Shown piece after piece: positions 1 to 8,317 of a DNA stretch of 35,495 nt. Positions within the stretch are counted from its first letter, which is position 1; each line of letters begins with the position of its first letter. The notes under the pieces are model-generated. The model did not search any database, was not told the origin of the DNA, and worked only from the letters and a program-made list of their open reading frames with translations. The position numbers and the translations under genes are program-made. The DNA lies in the IMG/VR virus record IMGVR_UViG_3300031857_000651, positions 1 through 35,495 of that record. One strand, written 5' to 3'. The DNA comes from a virus.

Positions 1-127
1 ATTTCACTTCAGAAAAAGCCATGACCAAAGACGAAATTTTCAAACTGATTGAAGACAATGGCCTGTCACTGCATGGTGACATTGAGCACTTTGCCGCCCT
101 TGTTGCTGATCGTGTTTACGCTCAATA
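1..127. repeat. Left copy of 127-bp terminal direct repeat (assembly overlap)
   Basis: These bases are identical to 35369-35495. A 127-bp exact end repeat is the size of a common largest assembler k-mer, so the simplest reading is a circular contig, with a unit genome of 35,368 bp. The repeat lies inside coding sequence (the end of a 47-aa gene and the start of the 89-aa gene), and both frames continue cleanly across the junction. A true short terminal repeat cannot be excluded from sequence alone. Confidence 0.95.
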
Positions 128-290
128 TCTGGAGCAGCCAACACCTAGTCAAGCTGGCGTGATCTCAATAACAGTTCCAGAGCCAGTTGCATACCTTTGC
201 GAGAACGCAGCTGGGCATCGATATTTCCGGTGGAAAAAACCTTCAGGAATCTACAAACCAATTGCGCTTTACACAAAGGAGCAAGCATGA
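21..290 (+). CDS. Small phage protein with C-terminal PVAYL...PIALYT motif
   Basis: This 89-aa protein is of unknown function. Its second half carries the pattern EPVAYL, then an aromatic stretch (HRYFRWKKPSG), then IALYT at the end. I recall that pattern as frequent at the C-terminus of small early phage proteins, with no defined role. It starts at the ATG at 21, whose ATGA overlaps the stop of the upstream 47-aa gene in the circular genome (the same junction is seen at 35389-35392). It ends in another ATGA overlap with the next gene. It is part of the rightward early operon that begins near 34939. No membrane segment or catalytic motif is visible. Confidence 0.75.
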   Translation: MTKDEIFKLIEDNGLSLHGDIEHFAALVADRVYAQYLEQPTPSQAGVISITVPEPVAYLCENAAGHRYFRWKKPSGIYKPIALYTKEQA

Positions 291-562
291 AATACCCATC
301 AACACCCAATTGCCCCAGAGACCTCTTTGAGTTCAAGTGCATCATTGAAGATGTCGAGCTGACATGCTTCTTGGAGTACAGCCCAGCAGAGACAGGCTCG
401 ACCGATTCACTTGGCGCACCCTATGAGCCTGATTTGGAAGAGTCCATGACCCTCAATAACGCATATATCTTTGGCACTGATGTGGACATTGCCCACTTGC
501 TTTTGCAATCTTTGGTGGACCACATTGAAGTGTCTGCGCTGGAGAAGTTCAATGACCGATAA
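287..562 (+). CDS. Acidic small early phage protein, unknown function
   Basis: This 91-aa protein is not recognised. It is rich in Asp and Glu, has three cysteines (positions 9, 18 and 27), and has no membrane segment. I chose the start at 287 because its ATGA overlaps the stop of the previous gene and an AAAGGAG ribosome site lies 6 nt upstream. An open frame extends back to 197, but that part lies out of frame inside the previous gene. The leading residues FEFKCIIEDVELTCFLEYSP alternate in a way that suggests beta structure, similar to small phage proteins that carry a compact beta-sheet. The gene sits in the rightward early operon. Confidence 0.7.
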   Translation: MKYPSTPNCPRDLFEFKCIIEDVELTCFLEYSPAETGSTDSLGAPYEPDLEESMTLNNAYIFGTDVDIAHLLLQSLVDHIEVSALEKFNDR

Positions 563-725
563 AGAATTGCCCTTGGCCCTTGATGCCTGCCTCGACCTGG
601 TCAATGACTTACTCCACCCAGAAGTCTTTGGCCATGCAATGCCGGATGAGGTTAAAAGCCGCGCATTCGTGGTCAGATCGATGCTGGAGCGCTTAAAAGC
701 ACGAATCGAGGCCAGTGATGCCTAG
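552..725 (+). CDS. Helical 57-aa early phage protein, unknown function
   Basis: This short protein appears to be entirely helical (KELPLALDACLDLVNDLL, then RSMLERLKARIEAS). It starts at the ATG at 552, 11 bases inside the end of the previous gene, with GGAG at 541-544 as ribosome site. The longer frame opening at 471 has no ribosome site and runs within the preceding gene. It overlaps the next gene by 8 bases, so the four genes form a translationally coupled series. I do not recognise the family. A small regulatory or host-takeover peptide would fit the position, but nothing in the sequence proves it. Confidence 0.6.
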   Translation: MTDKELPLALDACLDLVNDLLHPEVFGHAMPDEVKSRAFVVRSMLERLKARIEASDA

Positions 726-1104
726 AGGAAACAAACCCCGTGTAGAGCCTGCCATTGAGGCAGCGCTGAGAAAGAAGTCAAACCTCTCCGATGTCGACTT
801 GGCCAAGCTGTGCTTTTGCGTGCGCAGAAGTGCCGCGAGGATTCTGTTTGAGCTGCGCCTGAACAACATGGTCCACATCTCTGGGTACACCAGAGTCCAC
901 GCCAATGGCCAGTGGCGGCCACTGTGGTCATGGGGTGAGGGTGAAGACGCCGTGGCGCCTGGTCCCGTGCCAGGCATCGAGCGCATCAGAAAGCACCGCG
1001 AGAAAATGTCAGCTGATGACAAAGACTTCGGCAATGCCAGGCGCAGACAGAAAAGACGGGTCGTCAAACGCGACCCCCTTGTTGCAGCTTTTTTTGGGAG
1101 TTGA
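718..1104 (+). CDS. Putative winged-helix DNA-binding protein
   Basis: This is a 128-aa basic protein. Residues 15-60 read as a winged-helix domain: helix AIEAALRKK, helix DVDLAKLCFC, recognition helix RRSAARILFELRLNNMV, then a beta wing (HISGYTRVHANGQWRPLW) and the tail WSWGEGEDA. I recall this order from short phage HTH proteins that end in a Trp- and Gly-rich strand followed by an acidic turn. The C-terminal 40 residues are strongly basic (RRRQKRRVVKR), consistent with nucleic-acid contact. A GTG at 715 precedes the ATG at 718, and I chose the ATG. It may be an early transcription regulator of the rightward block. Target sites are unknown. Confidence 0.6.
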   Translation: MPRGNKPRVEPAIEAALRKKSNLSDVDLAKLCFCVRRSAARILFELRLNNMVHISGYTRVHANGQWRPLWSWGEGEDAVAPGPVPGIERIRKHREKMSADDKDFGNARRRQKRRVVKRDPLVAAFFGS

Positions 1105-1105
1105 T

Positions 1106-1297
1106 ATGAAGAAAATTATTGCGTATTGCGGATTAAATTCAAAAACTGGATCAACATATTTGCTTTTAAAAGATCATTTCCATAAATTATCAAGAGACGA
1201 TCAAATGAATGCACTTATTGAGTTGATTGAAGAGTTCCAGCATGAATTAAATTACATTAAGGAATATACCCAAGATACTTCAACAAGCCATCAATAG
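1106..1297 (+). CDS. AT-rich 63-aa protein at end of early operon, unknown function
   Basis: The gene starts at an ATG one base after the previous stop, with a GGGAG site just upstream. The product has a hydrophilic, helical second half (IELIEEFQHELNYIKEYTQD). Its DNA is visibly richer in A and T than the four genes before it, suggesting later acquisition. The last 41 bases overlap, in the opposite direction, the end of the leftward virion gene that stops at 1257, so the two long transcripts converge here. I see no hairpin-plus-T-run terminator between them. Function is not recognised. Confidence 0.6.
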   Translation: MKKIIAYCGLNSKTGSTYLLLKDHFHKLSRDDQMNALIELIEEFQHELNYIKEYTQDTSTSHQ

Positions 1298-2837
1298 TCT
1301 GCTGATCGACTTGCTCTCCATGATGAGCTTTTAGAATGGAAGTTCTGATGTTTGCATCTGTTTTACCTTGACTCCGCAAACGATCAAATGTTTTCCTAAA
1401 AATCTTGTCATCTGGGACTGTAACTATTTCTCCAGCAGCATTCCTAAACCCGCCAAGTACGCCCTCGGTTGGGATGCCTGCTGTATATGAGCCGTGTTGA
1501 TATGATGGTGTGAGTATCTCTCCACCTGGCTTTGCTTTAAACATTACACCGCCAGATGCACCCGTATACGCTCCTGGCTCATTAACTAGATTTGTAAAGG
1601 TATCCCACCTTGGGAACCCAAGGTCTCTGAATTCAGCTTTAGACATTTCTTCCGCAATTGCTTTGCGAATATCTCCAGCACTATATCCCTTTGCGCCTTG
1701 AGACATGATGTCGTAAATATTTTCACTGGTCACGCCAGGGAAGTCTTTAAATGGCTGCGTTTTAACTACTGTCCCATCTTTTAATTTCTTAGGGACAATT
1801 TTGTTTTGAATTGTTAAGTCTAATAATTTTGTTGCATCTTTTGATGGCCGCAAAACAGGTAATTGACCAATCAATCCTTGGGCAATGTGATGCGAAAAGT
1901 TGGAACTATCTTGCCCAAGCAAAGACGAAACACCAACAGTGTCCCCAAGATCAGCGTAATAATTTAAATTATTTGTTTTTGAGCTGGCAGCTCCAGGCAT
2001 TGACGCCCAGCCAACACCCTCTTCAATATTTTGCTCAAGCAAGCCATATTTTGTGCCTGCTTGTTTTTTTACTGGTCTTGCCAATGGAACACCCGCGGCT
2101 TGTGTAATTGTTTCTCCACCACCAGACCAATCAGACGATACAGGGACCACATATTTGTTCATTAAATATGTAGGATCAATGCCAAGTCCTTGCCTAAATG
2201 ATTCGCCTGGTGTTGGCTCTACTATGTTGCCGCCACCTTCAAGCGCCAATCGTTCTCTACGCATGACGGCAGGGACATCTAGCGACTTTTTGTATTTTGT
2301 AAGTGCAGATTTTTCTGCTGATGTTAATGATGATTGCGTTCTGCCAGGGAACAATACATCAATGGCTTTTACTCTGCCAACATTTTCTGCCATTTGACTT
2401 GTAGTACCCTGTGCCAAATCACTAAGCAGACCCGCGCCAACACCGCCGCGCTCAAGTGTTCTCCTGACCACTGGCTCCATGGCCCTCTCAAGGTCCATGC
2501 CCTTTCGCTCTGCTTGGGCCGCATAAGCCTGCCGAGGGATTGAGCTGAGTGCAACAGCCTCTGGGATTATTGGCGGCAGTTTGCTTTGCTCCATGAGCTG
2601 CGCAGCCTTGCCTAAAACCTCTTGGGCCACCCTACCCCTTGGGGCATAGGTGTTTCGCTCCATGAATTTCTTGGCCTCTTCCTGGGCAATGCGCACAGCT
2701 TGTGGGCTGCCATACTGGCCACTGGTGATGCCTTTGTACAGGCCGTATGGGGCGCCAACAACACCGGACAGCAGTCCAGTGCCAAGTGTTGCGCCAGTCT
2801 CGCCAATGCCCTCTAGGTAGTCCAGCAACCCTGCCAT
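1257..2837 (-). CDS. Putative internal virion protein with AT-rich C-terminal half
   Basis: This 526-aa protein is the last gene of the leftward late operon. Residues 1-50 hold a Gly-rich amphipathic or weakly hydrophobic segment (GATLGTGLLSGVVGAPYGLY). Residues 55-145 are helical (QEEAKKFMERN, AMEPVVRRTLERGG). The remainder is a mixed, more globular region. Position after two other large Ala/Gly proteins, and an N-terminus seen in proteins ejected with phage DNA, suggest an internal virion or ejection protein. The DNA for residues 1-145 (2400-2837) resembles its neighbours, but 1257-2400 is clearly richer in A and T. That suggests a separately acquired C-terminal module. Whether this module is enzymatic is unknown: I see no convincing catalytic signature. 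The start ATG at 2837 is preceded by AAGGAG. Confidence 0.65.
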   Translation of the reverse strand: MAGLLDYLEGIGETGATLGTGLLSGVVGAPYGLYKGITSGQYGSPQAVRIAQEEAKKFMERNTYAPRGRVAQEVLGKAAQLMEQSKLPPIIPEAVALSSIPRQAYAAQAERKGMDLERAMEPVVRRTLERGGVGAGLLSDLAQGTTSQMAENVGRVKAIDVLFPGRTQSSLTSAEKSALTKYKKSLDVPAVMRRERLALEGGGNIVEPTPGESFRQGLGIDPTYLMNKYVVPVSSDWSGGGETITQAAGVPLARPVKKQAGTKYGLLEQNIEEGVGWASMPGAASSKTNNLNYYADLGDTVGVSSLLGQDSSNFSHHIAQGLIGQLPVLRPSKDATKLLDLTIQNKIVPKKLKDGTVVKTQPFKDFPGVTSENIYDIMSQGAKGYSAGDIRKAIAEEMSKAEFRDLGFPRWDTFTNLVNEPGAYTGASGGVMFKAKPGGEILTPSYQHGSYTAGIPTEGVLGGFRNAAGEIVTVPDDKIFRKTFDRLRSQGKTDANIRTSILKAHHGEQVDQQTIDGLLKYLGYIP

Positions 2838-2846
2838 GTTTACTCC

Positions 2847-4919
2847 TTAACGATTGGCCATGCCAGTTAAATCTACTCGGTACGGCTCTCTTGGCGCTGT
2901 TGCACCAATGTAGCTTGCACCATAAGGCATAGTCTTGCCAAGCATTCTAGAGCCAGCTGCCACGGCCTGCTGCAATCTAGCCATGCCACTCTCATCACGC
3001 AATGCCTTGCGCACAATATCTGGGTCTTCTGAGATCAGAATCTGAGCCACTCGCTGTCGATCTTGCTCGGACATTCCTTTGTTGGACTCACCCAGCATCT
3101 TGCTGACAATTCTGAATGCAGCCATGGGGCTGCCAGAAACAGCGCTGGCCATTTCGTCAGCTGTAATGGTCGAGCCAGTGCGCTGGGCCTGCATGATTGA
3201 TGCCGCTGTGTCTGATCCACCAAGCACCTTATTCTTGGCAGCCTGCGACTGGGCAGCCGTACCAATACGGGTCAAGATGCCATCAAGCTCATCACCAGGG
3301 TAAATGGTGCGCAAGATGGCGCCTTGCTTGGTGTCAGGACTGGCCAGCACACCCATCATGGATTTGGCGCGGCCAGTTCCCATTTGGGCGCGTATAGCAT
3401 CCATGGCGCCAGCCCTAAACGCATTGACCGCGCCAGGATTGCTGGCCATGTCTTCCATCATTATTTGGACTTCGTCTGCGCTCTTGCTAAAGATGGTGCG
3501 GCCTTCTTTGAATGCATCCCTTGCGCTTCTAAGCTGTGAGGCTTCAGCACGGGTTGCAGCCAGTCTTGGGGAAGATGCATCAATCGCATCTCTCAAAGCG
3601 CCCTCAACGGGTTTTAAGGCCGATCCAACACCACCCTTGCCGCTTGTAAAGGCTGCATCAATTGATGTCTGAATACCTCTGCGAACAACTTCAGCATCTT
3701 CCAATGTTGGTGCCTTAGCAAACACAATGTTGCCATCTTTGTCAAAAGAGAAAAATGGAGTCTTGCCTGTCTCGGCCCTGTAGATTGCGTTGATGTCGTC
3801 AATGGCCGTTGGCGATCTTTGCAGTGCGTCTTTGAGACTCAACAATAAATCTTGGCCAATGATGCCGCCAGTGCCGTAAGAGTCTTTGTAGGCTTTGTTT
3901 TCTAATGCTTTTGCTTCTTGATCGGTTGATCGGAAAAAACGCAAGACATTTTCATTTTGTGGTCGTGGTCCCATGAAGTTGGGATTGATGCCGCTGACCA
4001 GCTTCTGCTGCATGTCTGTCAAGGCTTCTTTGCGCAATGTGTCTGGGCGTGTAGATAAAGCGCCTTGAATCGTTGTGGATGCCTTGCCGCCTTGTGTGTA
4101 CAGGCCGCGCACGGCAGCCAACAATGTTTGGTTTTCGGCCAAGATTTCACCATTGGCAATGCGCTGCACGATCTCATCTGTGGTGAGACCTGTCTCGCCT
4201 GCCAGGCGCTGAATTTCAGCCTCTGCTGCCTTACCACCGCGGCCACCGGCCAAGCGCCTTGCAGCGTCTAGGGCCATGTCTGTGATCTTGCCAGCGCCCA
4301 TGAATGCGGCTTGGGCCAATGGGGCAATAGATGCGCCCATTAAAGTTGAGCCTGGCACTCTGGCCGCACGAGCCGCAAAGTCTCCCTCGCCAGTCATAAA
4401 GCCAGTGATTCCGCCTTGAGCGCCGCCAAGCGCTGAAGTGCCGGCCAATGCCTTGACCAGTGGGGCGACACTGGCGGCCATGCGTGGACCAGTCATAGGC
4501 GCCGCAGCACCACCAGTGGCCGCAGTTAATGCAGCCGCCGATCCAACACCGCCCAATGCCTCATAGCCCAATGACTCCATTGGTGATTGGGCTTGGTAAG
4601 CCTTCATCTTATTTCTAACTTCAGCAAGCACCTTGTCGTAGTCTTGGCCAGTTACAGAAGAGATCAGTCGAGCTTCCATCTCATCAGCAGCGCCCATGGT
4701 CACGCCCTGCGCAATAGAGCGCAGGCGTTGGGTTGGTGCTTGTGGCAGTGGCTGGGACAATGCAGGCGCCGGCGCAGCTTGTGGCTCCATGATGCCGCCA
4801 ATACTTTGAGACAAAATGCTTTGAAGAATTTGCAGTTTTTCATTAGACAAGCCAGAGACATCTCCAGCTTTAATCTTTAGCAATTCTTCGTTTGTGAAGC
4901 TCTCTAGTCCAGTGCTCAT
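2847..4919 (-). CDS. Putative internal virion (DNA ejection) protein
   Basis: This is a 690-aa protein. Residues 1-65 are polar and Pro/Gln-rich. Next comes the motif IAQGVTMGAADEMEARLIS (about 69-87), which I recall from large proteins encoded after the tail genes of many podophages. Residues 110-220 are Ala/Gly-rich hydrophobic stretches that could interact with membrane. From about 230 on the protein is long helical, with many Gln and Ala. Size, composition and place beside two similar proteins fit a protein stored in the capsid and ejected into the periplasm with the DNA, as P22 gp7/16/20 or T7 gp14-16 do. No peptidoglycan hydrolase motif is visible. Its start is fixed by the ATGA overlap with the upstream gene's stop at 4916. 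Confidence 0.65.
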   Translation of the reverse strand: MSTGLESFTNEELLKIKAGDVSGLSNEKLQILQSILSQSIGGIMEPQAAPAPALSQPLPQAPTQRLRSIAQGVTMGAADEMEARLISSVTGQDYDKVLAEVRNKMKAYQAQSPMESLGYEALGGVGSAAALTAATGGAAAPMTGPRMAASVAPLVKALAGTSALGGAQGGITGFMTGEGDFAARAARVPGSTLMGASIAPLAQAAFMGAGKITDMALDAARRLAGGRGGKAAEAEIQRLAGETGLTTDEIVQRIANGEILAENQTLLAAVRGLYTQGGKASTTIQGALSTRPDTLRKEALTDMQQKLVSGINPNFMGPRPQNENVLRFFRSTDQEAKALENKAYKDSYGTGGIIGQDLLLSLKDALQRSPTAIDDINAIYRAETGKTPFFSFDKDGNIVFAKAPTLEDAEVVRRGIQTSIDAAFTSGKGGVGSALKPVEGALRDAIDASSPRLAATRAEASQLRSARDAFKEGRTIFSKSADEVQIMMEDMASNPGAVNAFRAGAMDAIRAQMGTGRAKSMMGVLASPDTKQGAILRTIYPGDELDGILTRIGTAAQSQAAKNKVLGGSDTAASIMQAQRTGSTITADEMASAVSGSPMAAFRIVSKMLGESNKGMSEQDRQRVAQILISEDPDIVRKALRDESGMARLQQAVAAGSRMLGKTMPYGASYIGATAPREPYRVDLTGMANR

Positions 4920-6319
4920 CGCTGACCTCCGGGAGTTGAATTCAATTGCAATTGTCTGTTAACAGCATCCAGCAATGGATTGCCACCATAAGGCGTGACT
5001 TGATACATAGGCGCAAACTGATCAAAGCCTGGTAGCTTGCTGGCGCGTTGGAGATAGTCTTGTTGTGCAGACAAACGATATCTGGATGTCTTTTGCGCCG
5101 TTGTCAAAGCCTGTCTAATTTCAGCAGGGCTTAGTGTTTGGTCACCAGCAGCTGCGCGTCTAAGAATTCCACGCTCACCTTCTGTCAGTGAACCTTGGCC
5201 ACGCATTTGTGCCGCGGCATCAAGCTCTTGCTGGGCCAAACCTTGGACCACAATTCTGGTGTTTGCCAGTTGCTCATTTGCGTCAGCACCGGCAATGTTT
5301 AATTGCTGGCCAATTCGCAGCATGGCTGTTCTGTAATCCGCACCTGGTCCAAGAATAGCCTTATCAAGTGCAGGCAAGATTCTGTCCACATTTGCCAATG
5401 TTTCATTTGCAGACCTTGCACCCGCAGTCAAGTCAGTCAATGTTTTAGACACATCAGTGCCAACACCAGCCAAGAATTGCTGATTGCCAGGCAATTTCAC
5501 ATCGACTTGTGTTTTCGGTGCGATCTGCTGACGATATCTTCCAACATTTTCTATTCCTGTTGGACCAGTTCCAGCCAATGGCTGGCCACTGATGTACTCC
5601 ACAGCTCGGATATCAGGGGACTGGGCCTCGTATGGCATAACCCCTGGTGCAATGCGTGGCTGGCCTTGTTTGTTGTACTGGACCATGACAGTCTTACCAT
5701 TCATCACGACTGGCGTTGGAACGCCATATTCTTCAGCAGCTTGAGACATCTTCAAAAGTTCAGGGAATCCTTGCTCTGGCTTCATTCCAGACAATAGCGC
5801 TCGTTGCGTTGGGTTTAAGAACGAAAATGGACCGCCCTGCTGCGCAGCTGGTGCTGCTGGTGCAGCATTCATCAATGCAGCACGATCAGGCGTTGGGCCA
5901 ACTCGGCCAGCTGTTTCAATTGGCGCTGCAAGACTAGCTTGTGCTGGCGTCAAAGCACCAGCTGCGCCACCAGGTGTGCCACCAGAAAACAAATTACTAA
6001 ATGCTGTTTGACGCGCAGCTTCTCGCTGCATCTCTTTGAGCTTCTCATTCAAAAGCAAATCTTGAAAAGAACCAGCTCTTGCCTGCTGATAACCCTGCTG
6101 GCCAGCCTGCAAAGCTGATCCAAGCGCTTGGCCCAAGTTGATGGGGGTTGCGCTTCGGCCACCAGCTTGCAAGAGTGCAGCAGCTGCTGACATCGCAGCA
6201 TTGCGGCCCAAAAGTTTGCGCTGATCTTCTGTCAGCAGCGCGTCAAGACCTGATGGTGTGCCACCCATGCCGCCGCCAAAAATGGAGCCTATGTTGTTGA
6301 AGTCAAATCCAGTAGCCAT
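4916..6319 (-). CDS. Putative internal virion protein, Ala/Gln-rich
   Basis: This 467-aa protein has a Gly-rich N-terminus (IGSIFGGGMGG), then helices full of Ala and Gln (AAMSAAAALLQAGGRS, LGSALQAGQQGYQQARAG). A middle section has short beta-like motifs (VVMNGKTVMVQYNKQGQPR, about 205-223). The helical C-terminal half contains GSLTEGERGILRRAAAGD (about 376-393). I recall the last motif from phage proteins placed beside DNA-ejection proteins. It ends in an ATGA overlap with the 690-aa gene, so the two are coupled in translation. An internal virion or ejection component is the best guess. Nothing enzymatic is seen. Confidence 0.6.
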   Translation of the reverse strand: MATGFDFNNIGSIFGGGMGGTPSGLDALLTEDQRKLLGRNAAMSAAAALLQAGGRSATPINLGQALGSALQAGQQGYQQARAGSFQDLLLNEKLKEMQREAARQTAFSNLFSGGTPGGAAGALTPAQASLAAPIETAGRVGPTPDRAALMNAAPAAPAAQQGGPFSFLNPTQRALLSGMKPEQGFPELLKMSQAAEEYGVPTPVVMNGKTVMVQYNKQGQPRIAPGVMPYEAQSPDIRAVEYISGQPLAGTGPTGIENVGRYRQQIAPKTQVDVKLPGNQQFLAGVGTDVSKTLTDLTAGARSANETLANVDRILPALDKAILGPGADYRTAMLRIGQQLNIAGADANEQLANTRIVVQGLAQQELDAAAQMRGQGSLTEGERGILRRAAAGDQTLSPAEIRQALTTAQKTSRYRLSAQQDYLQRASKLPGFDQFAPMYQVTPYGGNPLLDAVNRQLQLNSTPGGQR

Positions 6320-6328
6320 ATTTCCACC

Positions 6329-6778
6329 TTATTCCAATAAACCCTTGAGGCGAGTGCTGACCACATCACCCCTGCTCATCATATTCGTTGATCCTGTGCT
6401 TGGTGCAAGCAAAGATGCTGCACGCATGGCGCGTCTTTCTTGACCAGGCTTGATGGCCAGCTCTGCCACCGGTGTCCCTCTCCTGTCCATGGCCACCGCC
6501 ACATTGTCAAACCCCTTGGACTGGTCATGCGCATAGCCAAAGAGGGCCATGCCCACATCACGCTCAGAGCCTTGGTCAATGACCTTGACCTTCGCTGGGT
6601 CGCTGGTGATCACAATGCCCCTGCTGGTCCTTGCCACTGTCAACCCTTCAGGGATGCGGGAGGGCATAGGAGAGCCAGGAGTGATCAGGATGGTGTCACG
6701 CTTGCTTGATGGGTCAAGCAAAGCCATGAGCTGCGCATCAGCGTAGCGTTGTGGCTCTGGCGTTGGAGTGTTTGGCAT
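6329..6778 (-). CDS. Conserved-looking phage protein between virion genes, unknown function
   Basis: This 149-aa protein has a polar, Pro-rich start. The middle looks beta-rich (DTILITPGSPMPSRIPEGL, ARTSRGIVITSDPAKVKVID) and the tail is helical (ERRAMRAASLLAPS). It lies 1 base after the stop of the 508-aa repeat protein and 9 bases before the 467-aa protein, inside the presumed ejection-protein series. The phrase EGLTVARTSRGIVITSDP reads like a small compact domain repeated in phage structural operons. I cannot assign a family. It could be a minor virion part or a chaperone for its larger neighbours. Confidence 0.6.
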   Translation of the reverse strand: MPNTPTPEPQRYADAQLMALLDPSSKRDTILITPGSPMPSRIPEGLTVARTSRGIVITSDPAKVKVIDQGSERDVGMALFGYAHDQSKGFDNVAVAMDRRGTPVAELAIKPGQERRAMRAASLLAPSTGSTNMMSRGDVVSTRLKGLLE

Positions 6779-6779
6779 A

Positions 6780-8306
6780 TTAGATCAGGGCCAGCAATGC
6801 GCCAAGGCCTGCGCCCATACCGCCACTGATTGCGCCACCAGTCAGACCAGCCAATTGAGAGCCAGCCAATGCACCGCCCAATAGCCCAGCACCAGTGTTC
6901 TGTGTGTACGGGGTCTGGGTTGTCATGCCAAGGTTGGCAGGGTTTGCACCAAGGCTTGACTGGACAATGCCAAGACGCTGCAAACCGATATTGCGAATGG
7001 CATCCATGCGCTGCTGGTCCTGAGCTTGACGCGCAGAGCCAGCACCCATGGCCGCTTGAGCGCCACTAAAGCGCAATGCCTGCTGCTGGGCTGCCAAGTT
7101 GCCAAGCTGACTTGCACCACCCAAGCGCAATTGCGCACCTTGCAAGCCAGCTTGCTGGTTGGCCAGTGCCGCCTGCTGGCCAATGTTTGCGTTGAATTGG
7201 GCAGCCTGATTGCGTGCAGCAGCGTTTGCAAGTGCCGCCTGATTGGCAGCACCAGCACCAAACTGTGACGCCACATTCTGCGCAGCCACATTGCTCAAAC
7301 CCGCCTGCTGTAAATTGCCGGCGTTAAATTGCGCCATCTGATTGCGTGCAGCTGCGTTTGCCAGTGCCGCTTGGTTTGAAGCTCCGGCGCCAAACTGGGA
7401 CGCCACATTCTGTGCAGCCACATTGCTCAAACCGGCCTGCTGTAAATTACCAGCGTTAAATTGCGCCATCTGATTGCGTGCAGCCGCATTTGCCAGTGCT
7501 GCCTGATTGGCCGCGCCAGCACCGAATTGTGAAGCAGCTGTGCGCTGTGAGGCATTCTGAATTGCCGCTTGCTGCTGCCTGGCAAGGTCTTGCTGCATCT
7601 GATTGGCTGCAACCTCAAAACCTTGCGCTCTCAGTTGAGCCGCAGTCTTTGCGGCCTGCTCTGCAAACTGGCCACTTGATGCACCTTGAGCAATGGCTTG
7701 GCGTGATCCACCAAAGGCCTTGGCAGCCGCAGCCTGCTGGCCAATTCGGGAAGAGGCAGCAGCTCTGGCTTTTTCAATATCGGCCAAAGATGCGTCAATC
7801 ACGCCGCTGGTGTAGGGATTCATGTAGCGACCGATGTCACCCATGTTTGCCTGCGCAGCGCTGACATCGGTTGCGCCATAGCCTTGCGATCCGGCAAGGG
7901 ACGCTGGGCCTGCCTGCGCACCAGCAAACTGGCTTGCACCATAGCCCTGTGCGCCGGCAAGGGATGCTGGCCCTGCCTGTGCGCCAGCAAATTGGCTTGC
8001 GCCATAGCCTTGCGCATCGGCAAGGGATGCTGGGCCAGCGTTAAAGCCACCCACCATGCCAGGCTGATACTGAGCGCCTTCAGCGGTCATCTGAGCAGCT
8101 CGATCAATGTTGGCAAGACCTGGTCCGGCCAGACCCGTGTTGATCAGTTGGCGCTCGCCAGCCTCATACATTGGGTTGAAGCCAGCAAATTCTTGCACGG
8201 GCAATGCGCCTGCAACATTCTTGGCCTGCTCAAAATTTGAGAGAAACGCTTTTTTAACATCAGGGTCAATTGATGTTGATGATGTTTGACTTCCACCTTT
8301 TGACAT
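6780..8306 (-). CDS. Repeat-rich Ala/Gln/Asn virion protein (putative ejection or core protein)
   Basis: This 508-aa protein is built largely from repeats. Residues about 91-153 hold three 21-aa units of the form GPASLAGAQGYGASQFAGAQ. Residues about 259-390 hold three 44-aa units starting SQFGAGA and passing through NQAALANAAARNQ and NAGNLQQAGLSNVAAQN. The N-terminal 85 residues are ordinary (IDPDVKKAFLSNFEQAKNV) and the C-terminus is a Gly/Ala/Leu hydrophobic segment that could insert in a membrane. Long Ala/Gln helices of this kind are typical of podophage internal core proteins. Placement after the gp10-like stopper agrees. I infer a structural or ejected role; the repeat copy number may vary between relatives. 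Confidence 0.65.
   Translation of the reverse strand: MSKGGSQTSSTSIDPDVKKAFLSNFEQAKNVAGALPVQEFAGFNPMYEAGERQLINTGLAGPGLANIDRAAQMTAEGAQYQPGMVGGFNAGPASLADAQGYGASQFAGAQAGPASLAGAQGYGASQFAGAQAGPASLAGSQGYGATDVSAAQANMGDIGRYMNPYTSGVIDASLADIEKARAAASSRIGQQAAAAKAFGGSRQAIAQGASSGQFAEQAAKTAAQLRAQGFEVAANQMQQDLARQQQAAIQNASQRTAASQFGAGAANQAALANAAARNQMAQFNAGNLQQAGLSNVAAQNVASQFGAGASNQAALANAAARNQMAQFNAGNLQQAGLSNVAAQNVASQFGAGAANQAALANAAARNQAAQFNANIGQQAALANQQAGLQGAQLRLGGASQLGNLAAQQQALRFSGAQAAMGAGSARQAQDQQRMDAIRNIGLQRLGIVQSSLGANPANLGMTTQTPYTQNTGAGLLGGALAGSQLAGLTGGAISGGMGAGLGALLALI
7137..7532 (-). repeat. Three tandem 132-bp coding repeats
   Basis: The 132-bp unit (44 codons) occurs three times. Anchor bases gcgtt(a/g)aatt lie at 7189, 7321 and 7453, exactly 132 bp apart. 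The first two units in the coding direction are nearly identical; the third diverges in its second half. They encode Ala/Asn/Gln-rich helix in the 508-aa protein and probably arose by unequal recombination. Confidence 0.9.
7848..8036 (-). repeat. Three tandem 63-bp coding repeats
   Basis: A 63-bp unit (21 codons) occurs three times in the front part of the 508-aa protein gene. Matching anchors lie at 7882, 7945 and 8008. Encoded units begin GPASLA and end FAGAQA. The copies differ mostly at third codon positions, which suggests selection on the protein rather than a fresh duplication. Confidence 0.9.
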
Positions 8307-8317
8307 TTTGTGGTCCT

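Noticed and set aside
1-127. True terminal repeat as in T7-like phages
   Set aside because: The length equals a common k-mer, and the sequence is coding on both sides with perfect frame continuity; an assembly overlap is the simpler explanation.
5303-5797. 164-codon rightward frame opposite the 467-aa virion gene
   Set aside because: Antisense frame with no start signal; the leftward gene has coupling and plausible composition.
7137-8036. CRISPR-like array
   Set aside because: The repeats are tandem, in frame, with 63- and 132-bp units and no unique spacers; they encode protein repeats.
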